DNA of 64,000 bases from the NCBI RefSeq assembly GCF_002754315.1, contig NZ_PEFE01000001.1, forward strand, positions 1,550,001-1,614,000. The letters are read 5' to 3'. Below the pieces are notes generated by a model. That model was not told the origin of the DNA, made no database searches, and saw nothing but the letters and a program-made list of their open reading frames with translations. The position numbers were made by a program, and so were the translations under genes. The DNA comes from Flavobacterium sp. 11 (GTDB lineage Bacteria > Bacteroidota > Bacteroidia > Flavobacteriales > Flavobacteriaceae). Shown in pieces: positions 26,230 through 35,039 of this stretch (the first letter of the stretch is position 1; each line of letters opens with the position of its first letter).

Positions 26230-26790
26230 TTGAAAGTAATCAACTTACATCAGGAGGAAAATGAATTAATCGAGTTAGCTGTCGAGAATAATCGGCATGC
26301 ACAACAGAAAATTTATACCCAGTTTTCTCCAAAAATGTTAAGTGTTTGCCGTCAATACATAAAAGACATTCATCAGGCCGAAGATATCATGATTACTGCT
26401 TTTATGAAAGTGTTTACGAATCTGAAGAATTTTCAGCACAAAGGAAGTTTCGAAGGTTGGATTAGAAGAATCATGGTCAATGAATGTATTTCTTTTATCC
26501 GAGTTGAAAAAAAGCTAAAGTATAGTGAAGACGAAACCTATTTTGAAGAAAGTTTCAACAACATTGAAAGCCAATTTTCAATAGACGATATTCAGTTTTT
26601 AATAGACAGTTTGCCGGATGGTTATAAAATGGTTTTCAATTTATATGCTATTGAAGGGTATAAGCATCAGGAAATTGCAAGTATGTTAGGGATTAATGAA
26701 GGAACATCAAAGTCGCAGTTGTCACATGCCAGAAAAATGCTGCAAGGGCAGATTAATACGTTAAAAAATTACAGTTATGGAACCGAATAA
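26230..26790 (+). CDS. ECF-family RNA polymerase sigma factor
   Basis: 186 residues from a TTG start; no ATG fits before region 2. Region 2 is visible (EDIMITAFMKVFTNLKNF, FEGWIRRIMVNECISFIR). Region 4 follows (LPDGYKMVFNLYAIEGYKHQEIASMLGINEGTSKSQLSHARKML), with the HTH for -35 recognition. There is no N-terminal extension. The promoter is ECF-like, the next gene is a single-pass membrane protein overlapping by 14 nt, and a barrel protein follows. That forms a likely signal-transduction unit. Confidence 0.93.
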   Translation: MKVINLHQEENELIELAVENNRHAQQKIYTQFSPKMLSVCRQYIKDIHQAEDIMITAFMKVFTNLKNFQHKGSFEGWIRRIMVNECISFIRVEKKLKYSEDETYFEESFNNIESQFSIDDIQFLIDSLPDGYKMVFNLYAIEGYKHQEIASMLGINEGTSKSQLSHARKMLQGQINTLKNYSYGTE

Positions 26791-27523
26791 ATTAGAAACC
26801 CAGTTCAAAGAGCAATTGAATTCTCGGGAGATCAAACCATCAGAAATGGCTTGGAGCAAACTGGATGCAATGCTTTCGGTAGCTGACTCGAGCAATAGCG
26901 AACAGGCGAAGCAAAAACAAAAAACAAAATTCCCTTGGATGTTCATGGCGGCAAGTTTTGTTGGATTTCTATTAATAGGTACGGTTTATTTTAAAGGTTT
27001 TGAAACTGTAAAAATAGATAAGGGAAATCCAGTAGTTATAGAACAAAAAATAGATAGGAATGATTTAGAAGAGCCAGGAATAATTAATGAAACTGTTTTA
27101 CCTAGCCAAGTTCAAAAAACAATAGTAGAGACACATAAAGTTGTCGCTGATAATAATAATCTGAAAAAGCAGCCAAAGCAACTTAATAACAAAGAGGAGG
27201 AAGCTTTAATTATCAATCAATCAAAAGAAAATGATGCTGTAGTTAATTCTTCTGAAAACAAGAATTACCAATCAACAAGTGTAAATAAATATATTTCAGC
27301 AGAAAAATTATTAGCGGAAGTTACGAATACTAAATTTGAACCTAAAGCTACTGATAAAACAATTGAAAAAACTAGAAAAGCTATTGTGGTAAATCCAAAC
27401 AGTTTGTTGTCAAATGCTGAAACAGAATTAAATCAATCATTTAGAGAGTCTGCATTGAACAAATTCAATAAAAACTTTAATGCTATAAAAACAGTTTTAG
27501 TTAATAGAAATTACGAAGAATAA
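26777..27523 (+). CDS. Single-pass membrane protein, probable anti-sigma factor
   Basis: 248 residues. The cytoplasmic N-terminus (about 1-52) contains a short helical segment (KPSEMAWSKLDAMLS). One membrane helix is at about 54-71 (WMFMAASFVGFLLIGTVYF). A long, polar, low-complexity extracytoplasmic part rich in Asn, Lys and Glu follows. There is no zinc-binding ZAS motif. Overlap with the sigma gene (14 nt) and topology suit an anti-sigma role. This is inference, since no family domain is recognised. Confidence 0.65.
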   Translation: MEPNKLETQFKEQLNSREIKPSEMAWSKLDAMLSVADSSNSEQAKQKQKTKFPWMFMAASFVGFLLIGTVYFKGFETVKIDKGNPVVIEQKIDRNDLEEPGIINETVLPSQVQKTIVETHKVVADNNNLKKQPKQLNNKEEEALIINQSKENDAVVNSSENKNYQSTSVNKYISAEKLLAEVTNTKFEPKATDKTIEKTRKAIVVNPNSLLSNAETELNQSFRESALNKFNKNFNAIKTVLVNRNYEE

Positions 27524-27566
27524 AAATCAATCATCAATAAAAATCAATCATCAATCAAAAAACGAA
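27522..27566 (+). repeat. Tandem direct repeat in the leader of the barrel gene
   Basis: AAAAATCAATCATCAAT occurs twice back to back (27522-27538 and 27539-27555). The 23 nt at 27544-27566 recur exactly at 54822-54844. A shorter form, AAAAATCAATCAT, lies before the ATG at 63961. Confidence 0.75.
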
Positions 27567-27570
27567 AATC

Positions 27571-29163
27571 ATGCAAAAAATTATTTTATTCACAGCAATT
27601 GTGGTGCTTTCCTTTCTATGTAAGGTAAACGCTCAAGGAGTAGATGCCATAAAAAATAGTTCAGACTGGCACTATAGAGGTTCAAAGCCGGATAGTTATG
27701 AAATGGGATCAGATGCAGGGGCTGAAAAAAACAATCAAACGGTTTACAAAATTAAATCGATTCAAAGTAAAACGAATGGTTTTGGTACTATAATGAAAAC
27801 CATACAACCGGATGCATTTTTGGGAAAAACAGTCAAAATGACTGCGTATGTGAAAAGTGAAAATGTAAAGTCATGGGCAGGGTTGTGGATGCGAGTAGAT
27901 TATTATACTGCAGCAGTTTTAGCTTTTGATAATATGCAAAGAAGACCTATCAAAGGAACTAAGGATTGGACTAAATATGAGGTGGTTTTATATGTTCCAA
28001 CTGAGGCAACAGCTATTTCGTATGGTATTTTATTAAATGAAACAGGGCAAATTTGGTTTAAGGATGTAACAATAGAAATAGTTGACGACTCCTTTGAAGA
28101 AACCGGACAAAATAAAGGAAGAGACCATAAAGTAATTTCCTTTGAAACCAAAGCTAAAGCTATTAGTAACGAAATTAAAGCCATTACAGATAATGAAAAA
28201 AATGCACTAAAAGTGGCTGTGGAATTAATTGATAATGACTTAGAAAAAGGTGTTGTTACTAAGGAGCAAGCAAGTGACCTTAAAATGCAAAAAGCAAAAA
28301 TTCATGCTGCAGCCATTGAAGCAAAAGTGAGTGTTGAACAAGTAAAGTTAAATCAATTGGTACAAGATAAAGTTGATGGAAAAGTAGCGGATGAAAAGGA
28401 TCATAGAAGAGGAGGTCGAACAATTATTCTAGGTAACAATCCAAATTCAATTGGTTCTCAAACCGAAATTAATATCACTTCAATGAAGGTTTATAATGGT
28501 CAGGAAGATAAAGAAGAGCGCCAGTCCAAAAGAACTACTTCACAATTTGTATTCGCTGCTGGATTGAATAATGTAGTGACTGATGGCTCTGTACAAAAAT
28601 CAGATTTTAGGTATTTAGGATCGCATTTTTACGAGTGGGGATTGAGTTATAATACTAGAATTTTAAAAAACAACAATCTATTGCATGCAAAATACGGGTT
28701 TTCTGTAATGTACAATAATTTGCGAGCTACAGACAATAGGTATTTTGTAGTAGATGGAAACCAAACAAACCTTCAGGTAAATCCTATTCATCAGGATGAT
28801 TCTCGTTTCAAGAATGTAAATTTAGTATTTCCAATGCACTTAGAATTTGACTTCACAAAATCCAAAGAAAGAGATGGGAAGACTTATTTTAAAACACACG
28901 ATAGTTTTCGTATTGGTTTAGGAGGGTACGTGGGTACAAATCTAAAATCGAAGCAACATATAAATTATGATATTGATGGGTATAAATCAATAGAAATAAC
29001 TAAAGGTGATTTTAATGTTGATAGTTTTATATATGGATTAAGCACTTATGTAGGATATAAATCTACCAGTTTGTACTTGAAATATGACTTGAATCCTTTA
29101 TTCAAAGACAATACAGTGAAACAGAATAACGTTTCCTTAGGAGTGCGTTTTGATTTTAATTAG
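27571..29163 (+). CDS. Outer membrane barrel protein with N-terminal jelly-roll and coiled-coil domains
   Basis: 530 residues with a signal peptide (to NAQG, about residue 23). Residues about 28-165 look like a carbohydrate-binding jelly roll (GTIMKTIQPDAFLGKTVKMTAYVKSE, DWTKYEVVLYVP, GQIWFKDVTIEIVD). A Lys/Glu/Ala-rich helical region spans about 185-270. A C-terminal strand-rich part of about 220 residues is consistent with a small outer membrane barrel (FRIGLGGYVGTNL, SLGVRFDFN at the end). Third gene of the ECF operon, followed by a terminator. It could be the sensor or the effector of the sigma system. Function unknown. Confidence 0.7.
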   Translation: MQKIILFTAIVVLSFLCKVNAQGVDAIKNSSDWHYRGSKPDSYEMGSDAGAEKNNQTVYKIKSIQSKTNGFGTIMKTIQPDAFLGKTVKMTAYVKSENVKSWAGLWMRVDYYTAAVLAFDNMQRRPIKGTKDWTKYEVVLYVPTEATAISYGILLNETGQIWFKDVTIEIVDDSFEETGQNKGRDHKVISFETKAKAISNEIKAITDNEKNALKVAVELIDNDLEKGVVTKEQASDLKMQKAKIHAAAIEAKVSVEQVKLNQLVQDKVDGKVADEKDHRRGGRTIILGNNPNSIGSQTEINITSMKVYNGQEDKEERQSKRTTSQFVFAAGLNNVVTDGSVQKSDFRYLGSHFYEWGLSYNTRILKNNNLLHAKYGFSVMYNNLRATDNRYFVVDGNQTNLQVNPIHQDDSRFKNVNLVFPMHLEFDFTKSKERDGKTYFKTHDSFRIGLGGYVGTNLKSKQHINYDIDGYKSIEITKGDFNVDSFIYGLSTYVGYKSTSLYLKYDLNPLFKDNTVKQNNVSLGVRFDFN

Positions 29164-29191
29164 AAATTGTTTTAGTTAGTTTTATACTTTG

Positions 29192-29220
29192 AAAAGCACT
29201 TTGAAAGAAGTGCTTTTTTT
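29192..29220 (+). terminator. Terminator closing the ECF operon
   Basis: AAAAGCACTT / AAGTGCTTTT perfect 10-bp stem, 6-nt loop, T-run, about 30 nt after the stop. Confidence 0.85.
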
Positions 29221-29295
29221 GTTTTAGATATTGAATTTTAAACTTTGATTTGTGTATTTTTACACACTTTTCAATTATTAAATTTTATATCTAAC

Positions 29296-31272
29296 TTGAT
29301 TTCAAAAGCTACCATAGATACTGTTTTCGAAACTGCTCGTGTTGAGGAGGTGATTGGTGATTTTGTACACTTGAAACGTGCAGGAAGTAACTTCAAAGGC
29401 TTAAGTCCGTTTTCTGAAGAGCGTTCACCATCGTTCATGGTTTCTCCTGCCAAAGGAATTTGGAAAGATTTTAGTTCTGGAAAAGGTGGGAACTCTGTGG
29501 CTTTCTTGATGGAGCACGAAAAGTTTACGTATCCGGAAGCCATTCGCTATTTAGCCAAAAAATACAATATTGAAATTGAAGAAACCGAGCAAACGGATGA
29601 AGAGAAAGCCAATACTGATGTTAGAGAAAGTATGTATTTGGTTTCGGAATTTGCAAAAACCTATTTTCATAATACACTTTTAAACTCTGAAGAAGGGAAA
29701 GCAATTGGCTATTCTTATTTTAAAGAACGCGGTTTTACAAATGAAACCATAAAGAAATTTGGATTAGGATATTCTCCAGAAGCTTGGGATGCTTTTACTA
29801 AAGAAGCATTAGGCAAAGGATATAAATTAGAATTCCTGGAAAGTACAGGACTCACAATTCCTAGAGATGACAGGCCTTTCGATAGGTTCAAAGGGCGTGT
29901 GATGTTCCCAATACAAAGTATGTCAGGAAGAGTTCTTGGTTTTGGAGGAAGGATTCTTACCAATGATAAAAAAGCGGCAAAATACCTGAATTCACCAGAG
30001 AGTGAAATTTACCATAAAAGTAAAGTGTTGTATGGTATTTTTCAAGCCAAACAATCCATTGCGAAATTGAATAATTGTTATTTAGTTGAAGGATATACGG
30101 ATGTAATTCAGTTCAATCAATCTGGAATTGAAAATGTTGTTGCTTCCTCAGGGACAGCTTTGACGCCAGATCAAATTCGTTTGGTTAATAGATTGACAAA
30201 GAATATTACCGTTCTTTTTGATGGAGATGCGGCCGGTTTGCGTGCTTCCATTCGTGGAATCGATTTGATTCTTGAAGAAGGAATGAATGTAAAAGTATGC
30301 ACTTTTCCTGATGGAGAAGATCCAGATAGTTTTGCTAAGAAAACGTCTTATGATGATTTAGTATTATACCTTGAAAATAATGCTAAAGATTTCATTCAGT
30401 TCAAAGCTTCGCTTTTGATGAATGAAGCCAAGAATGATCCTATAAAAAAAGCAGACTTGATTCGGGATATGGTTGTCAGTATTTCTAAGATTCCGGATAG
30501 AATTCAACGTGAAATTTATATTCAGGAATGTTCCCGAATTATGGATATTTCGGAGCAAGTGCTTGTGAGTACCTTAGCACAATTAGTTCAAAAAGATGTT
30601 GTTGAAGTTGGCAAAAAGCAAAAACAAGAACAAAAAGCTTTTGAAGTTGTAAAAAATGAAAATCCTGTTGATGCGGAGAAGGTAGATACTTTGGGTATTG
30701 TAGAATGTGAAATTATAAACATACTTTTATCATACGGAAATATTTCTGAAAAATTTGAAGGGGTATTGATTGGAACTAATCCTGAAGGGGAAGTTGGTGA
30801 AGTAGTTGTAAAGAAAGAAAGAAAGGTTTATGAAGAAATATATTTAAGTCTACAGGAGGATGAAATAGAATTTGCAACTGGTTTGTTTAAAGAGATTTAT
30901 AATGATGTAATAAGTGTTTATTTGCAAAATGATAATTTTAATTTAGAGAGATATCTAATGCATTTGAAACCAGAATTTGCTCAAATAATTACTGATATTG
31001 TGATGAATAATGAGAAATATGTATTGCATAATTGGGAAGGACAAAATATTTTTCCGAAGACTAAATTAGAGCAATTGAATCAAAATGTAACAGATAATTT
31101 ATTTACGTTAAGATGGTATTTGATTAGTCAATTTATAGAAAATGCTAAGAACTCAGTTTCAAAAGAATCTGAAATAGATAATAGTGAGGTAATAGCTGAA
31201 ATAATGGATTATATTAAACTTAAAACAAAGTTCTCTTATAAAACTGGTAGAGTAGTAGTGAGATATCATTAA
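29296..31272 (+). CDS. dnaG: DNA primase DnaG, zinc-ligand-free type
   Basis: About 658 residues from TTG 29296 (MISKATIDTVFE). The frame also opens at TTG 29245, which would add 17 hydrophobic residues. The N-terminal domain has the zinc-ribbon outline (FKGLSPFSEERSPSF, DFSSGKGGNSVAFLM), but every expected Cys/His ligand is Ser or Asp. The catalytic TOPRIM core is intact: EGYTDVIQF, SSGTALT, LFDGDAAGLRA. A helical C-terminus for helicase contact follows. It makes RNA primers at the replication fork. Loss of the zinc site seems usual for flavobacterial primases, from memory. Confidence 0.95.
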   Translation: MISKATIDTVFETARVEEVIGDFVHLKRAGSNFKGLSPFSEERSPSFMVSPAKGIWKDFSSGKGGNSVAFLMEHEKFTYPEAIRYLAKKYNIEIEETEQTDEEKANTDVRESMYLVSEFAKTYFHNTLLNSEEGKAIGYSYFKERGFTNETIKKFGLGYSPEAWDAFTKEALGKGYKLEFLESTGLTIPRDDRPFDRFKGRVMFPIQSMSGRVLGFGGRILTNDKKAAKYLNSPESEIYHKSKVLYGIFQAKQSIAKLNNCYLVEGYTDVIQFNQSGIENVVASSGTALTPDQIRLVNRLTKNITVLFDGDAAGLRASIRGIDLILEEGMNVKVCTFPDGEDPDSFAKKTSYDDLVLYLENNAKDFIQFKASLLMNEAKNDPIKKADLIRDMVVSISKIPDRIQREIYIQECSRIMDISEQVLVSTLAQLVQKDVVEVGKKQKQEQKAFEVVKNENPVDAEKVDTLGIVECEIINILLSYGNISEKFEGVLIGTNPEGEVGEVVVKKERKVYEEIYLSLQEDEIEFATGLFKEIYNDVISVYLQNDNFNLERYLMHLKPEFAQIITDIVMNNEKYVLHNWEGQNIFPKTKLEQLNQNVTDNLFTLRWYLISQFIENAKNSVSKESEIDNSEVIAEIMDYIKLKTKFSYKTGRVVVRYH

Positions 31273-31390
31273 AAAGCTCTCTATCATCCGAAACTGGTTC
31301 AGATAATACAGAGCCTTTGTCTATGGTTATGGATTATAATATATTAGTCCATTCTTTTTCAAAAAAATTAGGGAGAGTTATGTCGCGGTA

Positions 31391-32020
31391 CTAAACGATC
31401 TCTAAAGTTTTTGCTTTGTTTACCAAGTCTACTAAATTAGTAACATTTAGTTTAGTAAGTAATCGTAATTTGTACGTACTAATTGTTTTTTCGTTTAGTT
31501 TCAGAATATCAGCTATCTCATGATTCTTCTTACCGTCACTTAGATAGCGTAAAACTTCTACTTCACGATTAGAAAGCTTACGATATAAGCGTTCGCTCTT
31601 ACTTTGTTTTGCAATTAGGGCTAGATTTTTCTTTACGGTTTCATTTATAATTATCTTTCCTTGGTGGACTTTGATAATTGAAATTCCTAAAGTTTCTAGT
31701 TTTTCTTTTTTGTGGATGAATCCTGAAACTCCTGCTTTAATAGCATTTGGAGCATAAATTTGTTCTGAAAGACCACTGAAGATGATAATTTTAGTTTTTG
31801 GAAAATTTTTCAAGACTGCTTTAACCTCAAAAATACTGGAAAGACCTTCCAGCTCCAAATCTAAAACTAAGACATCAATCTCTTTAGTTAAAAGTATATC
31901 CCGTACCATCAAGAAATTACCAACATTGGCAACTATTGATATGTCTGCATTATCTTTAAAGTAAGATTTTACTCCAAAATGCACAACAGGATAATTATCG
32001 GCTATACATACTTTAATCAT
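31391..32020 (-). CDS. Orphan response regulator, receiver plus LuxR-type HTH (NarL/FixJ family)
   Basis: 209 residues. The receiver domain has Asp54 as phospho-acceptor (LVLDLEL), Asp8 in the acidic pocket (second position is Asn9), Ser in IIFSGLS, and Lys in IHKKE. A LuxR/GerE helix-turn-helix follows (LSNREVEVLRYLSDGKKNHEIADILKLNEKTISTYKLRLLTKL). No histidine kinase is in the window. Neighbours (dnaG, nadE) give no hint of the target. The first acidic-pair change could alter phosphorylation. Confidence 0.9.
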   Translation of the reverse strand: MIKVCIADNYPVVHFGVKSYFKDNADISIVANVGNFLMVRDILLTKEIDVLVLDLELEGLSSIFEVKAVLKNFPKTKIIIFSGLSEQIYAPNAIKAGVSGFIHKKEKLETLGISIIKVHQGKIIINETVKKNLALIAKQSKSERLYRKLSNREVEVLRYLSDGKKNHEIADILKLNEKTISTYKLRLLTKLNVTNLVDLVNKAKTLEIV

Positions 32021-32114
32021 GATTTTAAATTTTTAGAATTATTTGTTATTGGAAATGTAAAATTAATAAATAAATTCTGTAATTAATTGTAAATCAATAT
32101 AAAATGTGACTTCT

Positions 32115-32915
32115 TTATTCTTTTGGGATAAAACAAACAGGAATTGCTGTCATTTTATGTTGATTGATCGTATTTAATCGCTTATAAATTTCGAAAACAA
32201 CCTTTTCTCTTCCTGAAAAAGCATCTGAAGATTGTCCAGCTTCATCTTGGGTCATTGCCCATTCCAATTCGTCATAACTGGCACCTAATTGATCTTCATC
32301 AGTTCTTTCATCGCCAAATAATCCATCAGTAGGGGATGCATTTAAAATAGAGTCCGGAACTTTCAAATAACTTCCTAAAAGAAAGACTTCAGACTTCATT
32401 AAATCAGCAATAGGACTCAAATCAACTCCGCCATCACCATATTTTGTATAGAAACCCACTCCAAAATCTTCTACTTTATTTCCAGTTCCTGCGACTAATA
32501 AACAATGAATCCCCGCAAAGTAATACAGCGTTGTCATTCTTAATCGTGCTCGAGTATTGGCAAGAGATAAATGAAGTCTAGCTGTATCTGAAACATCTGG
32601 AACTGCTGTCTTGAAAGTTTCAAAAACTGAGGTCAAATCAGCTTCAATACTGGATACATTAGGGAATCTTTTTTTTAATTGTTCAATATGCTCCCGTCCA
32701 CGAGTTACATGACTTTGTGCTTGATGGATGGGCATTTCAACACATAAAACTTTTAATCCTGTTTGTGCACATAATGTTGAGGTAACTGCCGAATCTACTC
32801 CTCCGGAAACTCCAATTACAAAACCATTTACTTTTGCATTTTCAGCATATGTTTTTAACCAATTTACAATGTGGGTATTCACTTTTTCAACTTGTAATGT
32901 GCTTTTTTTAGTCAT
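32115..32915 (-). CDS. nadE: NAD+ synthase, ammonia-dependent
   Basis: 266 residues, typical of the short NH3-dependent class without a nitrilase domain. The ATP pyrophosphatase P-loop is SGGVDS (37-42). The family block GTGNKVEDFGVGFYTKYGDGGVDLSPIADL and a late FGDERTDEDQLGASYDELE support the call. It amidates deamido-NAD. Transcribed divergently from gldB across a 100-nt gap. Confidence 0.96.
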   Translation of the reverse strand: MTKKSTLQVEKVNTHIVNWLKTYAENAKVNGFVIGVSGGVDSAVTSTLCAQTGLKVLCVEMPIHQAQSHVTRGREHIEQLKKRFPNVSSIEADLTSVFETFKTAVPDVSDTARLHLSLANTRARLRMTTLYYFAGIHCLLVAGTGNKVEDFGVGFYTKYGDGGVDLSPIADLMKSEVFLLGSYLKVPDSILNASPTDGLFGDERTDEDQLGASYDELEWAMTQDEAGQSSDAFSGREKVVFEIYKRLNTINQHKMTAIPVCFIPKE

Positions 32916-32944
32916 AATAGTTTACGTTTTAAAAATCAGGAATG

Positions 32945-32952
32945 TATATTTG
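32945..32952 (+). promoter_or_regulatory. -7 promoter box for gldBC
   Basis: TATATTTG on the plus strand in the nadE-gldB divergent region, 63 nt before the gldB ATG. Confidence 0.5.
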
Positions 32953-33015
32953 CAAAATCAATTTGTTGCGCGTTCGTTTCCTTAGATTCTTTGGAAACAA
33001 ATTTAATTAATATAT

Positions 33016-33972
33016 ATGAAAAAATATCTGTTTCTTGTAGTCTTTTGTCTCTTTATTTTATCCTGTGACAAGAAAAACAAAGTAGAAAGTGCTGTTACAG
33101 CAATTCCTTTGGAAGTAAAAGTGGAGCGCTTTGATAAAATATTTTTTGAAACTCCACCACAGGATTTAGAAAAAGTAAAAAAACAGTTTCCGTTTTTTTT
33201 TCCTCCAGGAAATGATAATAGTGTTTGGTTGAGTAAAATGCAAGATCCCTTATGGAGAGAATTGTATGCAGAAGTTCAAAAAAAATATGGTGATTTTGAG
33301 CCCGTAAAATTAGAGTTAGAAACACTTTTTAAACATATCAAATACTATTTCCCTAAGACAAAAACGCCAAAAGTGATCACTATAATCTCTGAAATGGATT
33401 ATAAAAATAAGGCTATTTATGCGGATAGTTTGGTGGTGATTTCACTTGAATTGTATTTAGGAAAGAATCATAAGTTTTATCAGTTTCCAAATTATTTAAA
33501 ACAAAATTTTGAGGAAAGACAAATCGCTCCAGATGTAGTTTCGAGTTTTTCAGCAGGTAAAATTCCACCGGTTTTAGATAAAGATTTGTTAAGCCAAATG
33601 ATTTATTATGGGAAGCAATTGTATTTAAAAGACTTACTTTTGCCGGATTATACCGATGCTGAAAAAATGGGATATACTCCAGAACAGATAACATGGTGTC
33701 AAGAAAATGAAAGTTACATGTGGCGTTATTTTATTGAAAAAGAAATGCTTTACAGTAATGATCAAAAATTAATTTCCCGGTTTATAAATCCGGCGCCATT
33801 TTCTAAATTTTATTTAGAAATTGATAATGAATCACCAGGGCAGGTTGGTGCCTGGATAGGATGGCAAATGGTACGCTCTTATATGATAAATAATGACGTG
33901 CCTTTGGTAGATTTATTAAAAACCAATGCAAAAGAAATATTTGTGAAATCAAAATACAAACCTAAAAAGTAA
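33016..33972 (+). CDS. gldB: Gliding motility lipoprotein GldB
   Basis: 318 residues. The lipoprotein signal peptide has its lipobox at FILSC (Cys17). The body matches GldB: VKVERFDKIFF, FPFFFPPGNDNSVW, LWRELYAEV, DYKNKAIYADSLVVISLELYLG, and the late SPGQVGAWIGWQMVRSYM. GldB is required for gliding and for type IX secretion function in Flavobacterium. Overlaps gldC by one base (TAATG at 33971-33974), the usual gldBC pairing. Confidence 0.95.
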   Translation: MKKYLFLVVFCLFILSCDKKNKVESAVTAIPLEVKVERFDKIFFETPPQDLEKVKKQFPFFFPPGNDNSVWLSKMQDPLWRELYAEVQKKYGDFEPVKLELETLFKHIKYYFPKTKTPKVITIISEMDYKNKAIYADSLVVISLELYLGKNHKFYQFPNYLKQNFEERQIAPDVVSSFSAGKIPPVLDKDLLSQMIYYGKQLYLKDLLLPDYTDAEKMGYTPEQITWCQENESYMWRYFIEKEMLYSNDQKLISRFINPAPFSKFYLEIDNESPGQVGAWIGWQMVRSYMINNDVPLVDLLKTNAKEIFVKSKYKPKK

Positions 33973-34307
33973 TGTCGAATAAAAATACATCAGAAATTAA
34001 GTTTCTAATTGAATTAGATGAAAACCGTGTTCCGGAAAAATTAATGTGGTCTGCCAAAGACGGTGGAGTTGAACAAGAAGAGGCAAAAGCAATTATGTTG
34101 TCTATTTGGGACAGTAAGGCAAAAGAAAGTATGCGAATTGATTTATGGACTAAAGATATGCCGGTTGATGAAATGAAAATTTTCTTCCACCAGACTTTAG
34201 TGGCAATGTCTGAAACATTTAAACGTGCTACTGATGACGAGAAAATGGCAGATACCATGAAAGATTTCTGTGATTATTTTGCAGAGAAATTGGAGTTGAC
34301 AAAATAG
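33972..34307 (+). CDS. gldC: Gliding motility protein GldC
   Basis: 111 residues, small and acidic, without signal peptide. KFLIELDENRVPEKLMWSAKDGG and ESMRIDLWTKDMPVDEMK are the family pattern. Cytoplasmic. It enhances gliding in F. johnsoniae but is less critical than gldB. Coupled to gldB by a one-base overlap. A long bidirectional terminator follows. Confidence 0.95.
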   Translation: MSNKNTSEIKFLIELDENRVPEKLMWSAKDGGVEQEEAKAIMLSIWDSKAKESMRIDLWTKDMPVDEMKIFFHQTLVAMSETFKRATDDEKMADTMKDFCDYFAEKLELTK

Positions 34308-34330
34308 AATAACTAGCTTGCTAAAAAAAT

Positions 34331-34367
34331 AAAATCCCAAAACTAAACTTTAGTTTTGGGATTTTTT
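34331..34367. terminator. Bidirectional terminator between gldC and engB
   Basis: Near-perfect 17-bp arms, AAAATCCCAAAACTAAA and its complement, with T-runs on both strands, between convergent genes. Confidence 0.88.
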
Positions 34368-34385
34368 ATATTCTAAATATAGTTT

Positions 34386-35006
34386 TTAAAACTGACTATT
34401 GTTTTTGAAAACCTCTTGGTTTACCTCGTCAATATAACTTAATAATTCTTCTTTTCCAGTAGATTCTGTTGCGGAAGTAACAAAGTAATGTGGCATTTCG
34501 GCCCAATTGTTAGCGAACATTTTCTTTTTGTAAGCCGCAATATGAGAGTCAATTTTTACTTTACTGATTTTGTCAGCTTTGGTGAAAACAATACAAAAAG
34601 GAATTTCACTTTCGCCCATGTAGGACATGAATTCAATATCTATGGTTTGCGCTTCATGACGAATGTCAATCAGAACAAATGCACAAACTAATTGTTCTCT
34701 GGTTTCAAAATAATCAGTAATAAATTCCTGAAAAATTGATTTCGTTTTTTTAGAAACTTTAGCATAACCGTAACCCGGTAAATCTACAAGAAACCAATTG
34801 CTGTTAATCAAGAAATGATTAATTAATTGTGTTTTTCCTGGCCTTCCTGATGTTTTAGCTAGCTTTTTATGATTCGTTAGCATGTTTATCAAAGAGGACT
34901 TCCCAACATTTGATCGGCCAATAAAAGCGTATTCCGGCAAAAAGTCTTTTGGACATTTGGATACATCGGAGTTGCTGATAACAAATTCGGCAGTATTAAT
35001 TTTCAT
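34386..35006 (-). CDS. engB: Ribosome-biogenesis GTPase EngB (YsxC/YihA)
   Basis: 206 residues, standard for the family. G1 is GRSNVGKS (30-37), G2 the GKTQ Thr, G3 DLPGYGYA, G4 TKAD and G5 TSATES. It binds GTP and acts in 50S subunit assembly. It is followed on the minus strand by the gldC terminator. The alpha/beta hydrolase gene lies 33 nt upstream, so the two probably share a transcript. Confidence 0.95.
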   Translation of the reverse strand: MKINTAEFVISNSDVSKCPKDFLPEYAFIGRSNVGKSSLINMLTNHKKLAKTSGRPGKTQLINHFLINSNWFLVDLPGYGYAKVSKKTKSIFQEFITDYFETREQLVCAFVLIDIRHEAQTIDIEFMSYMGESEIPFCIVFTKADKISKVKIDSHIAAYKKKMFANNWAEMPHYFVTSATESTGKEELLSYIDEVNQEVFKNNSQF

Positions 35007-35039
35007 TTTTTCTAGGTGTAAAATTCTCCTTTTTTAGGA

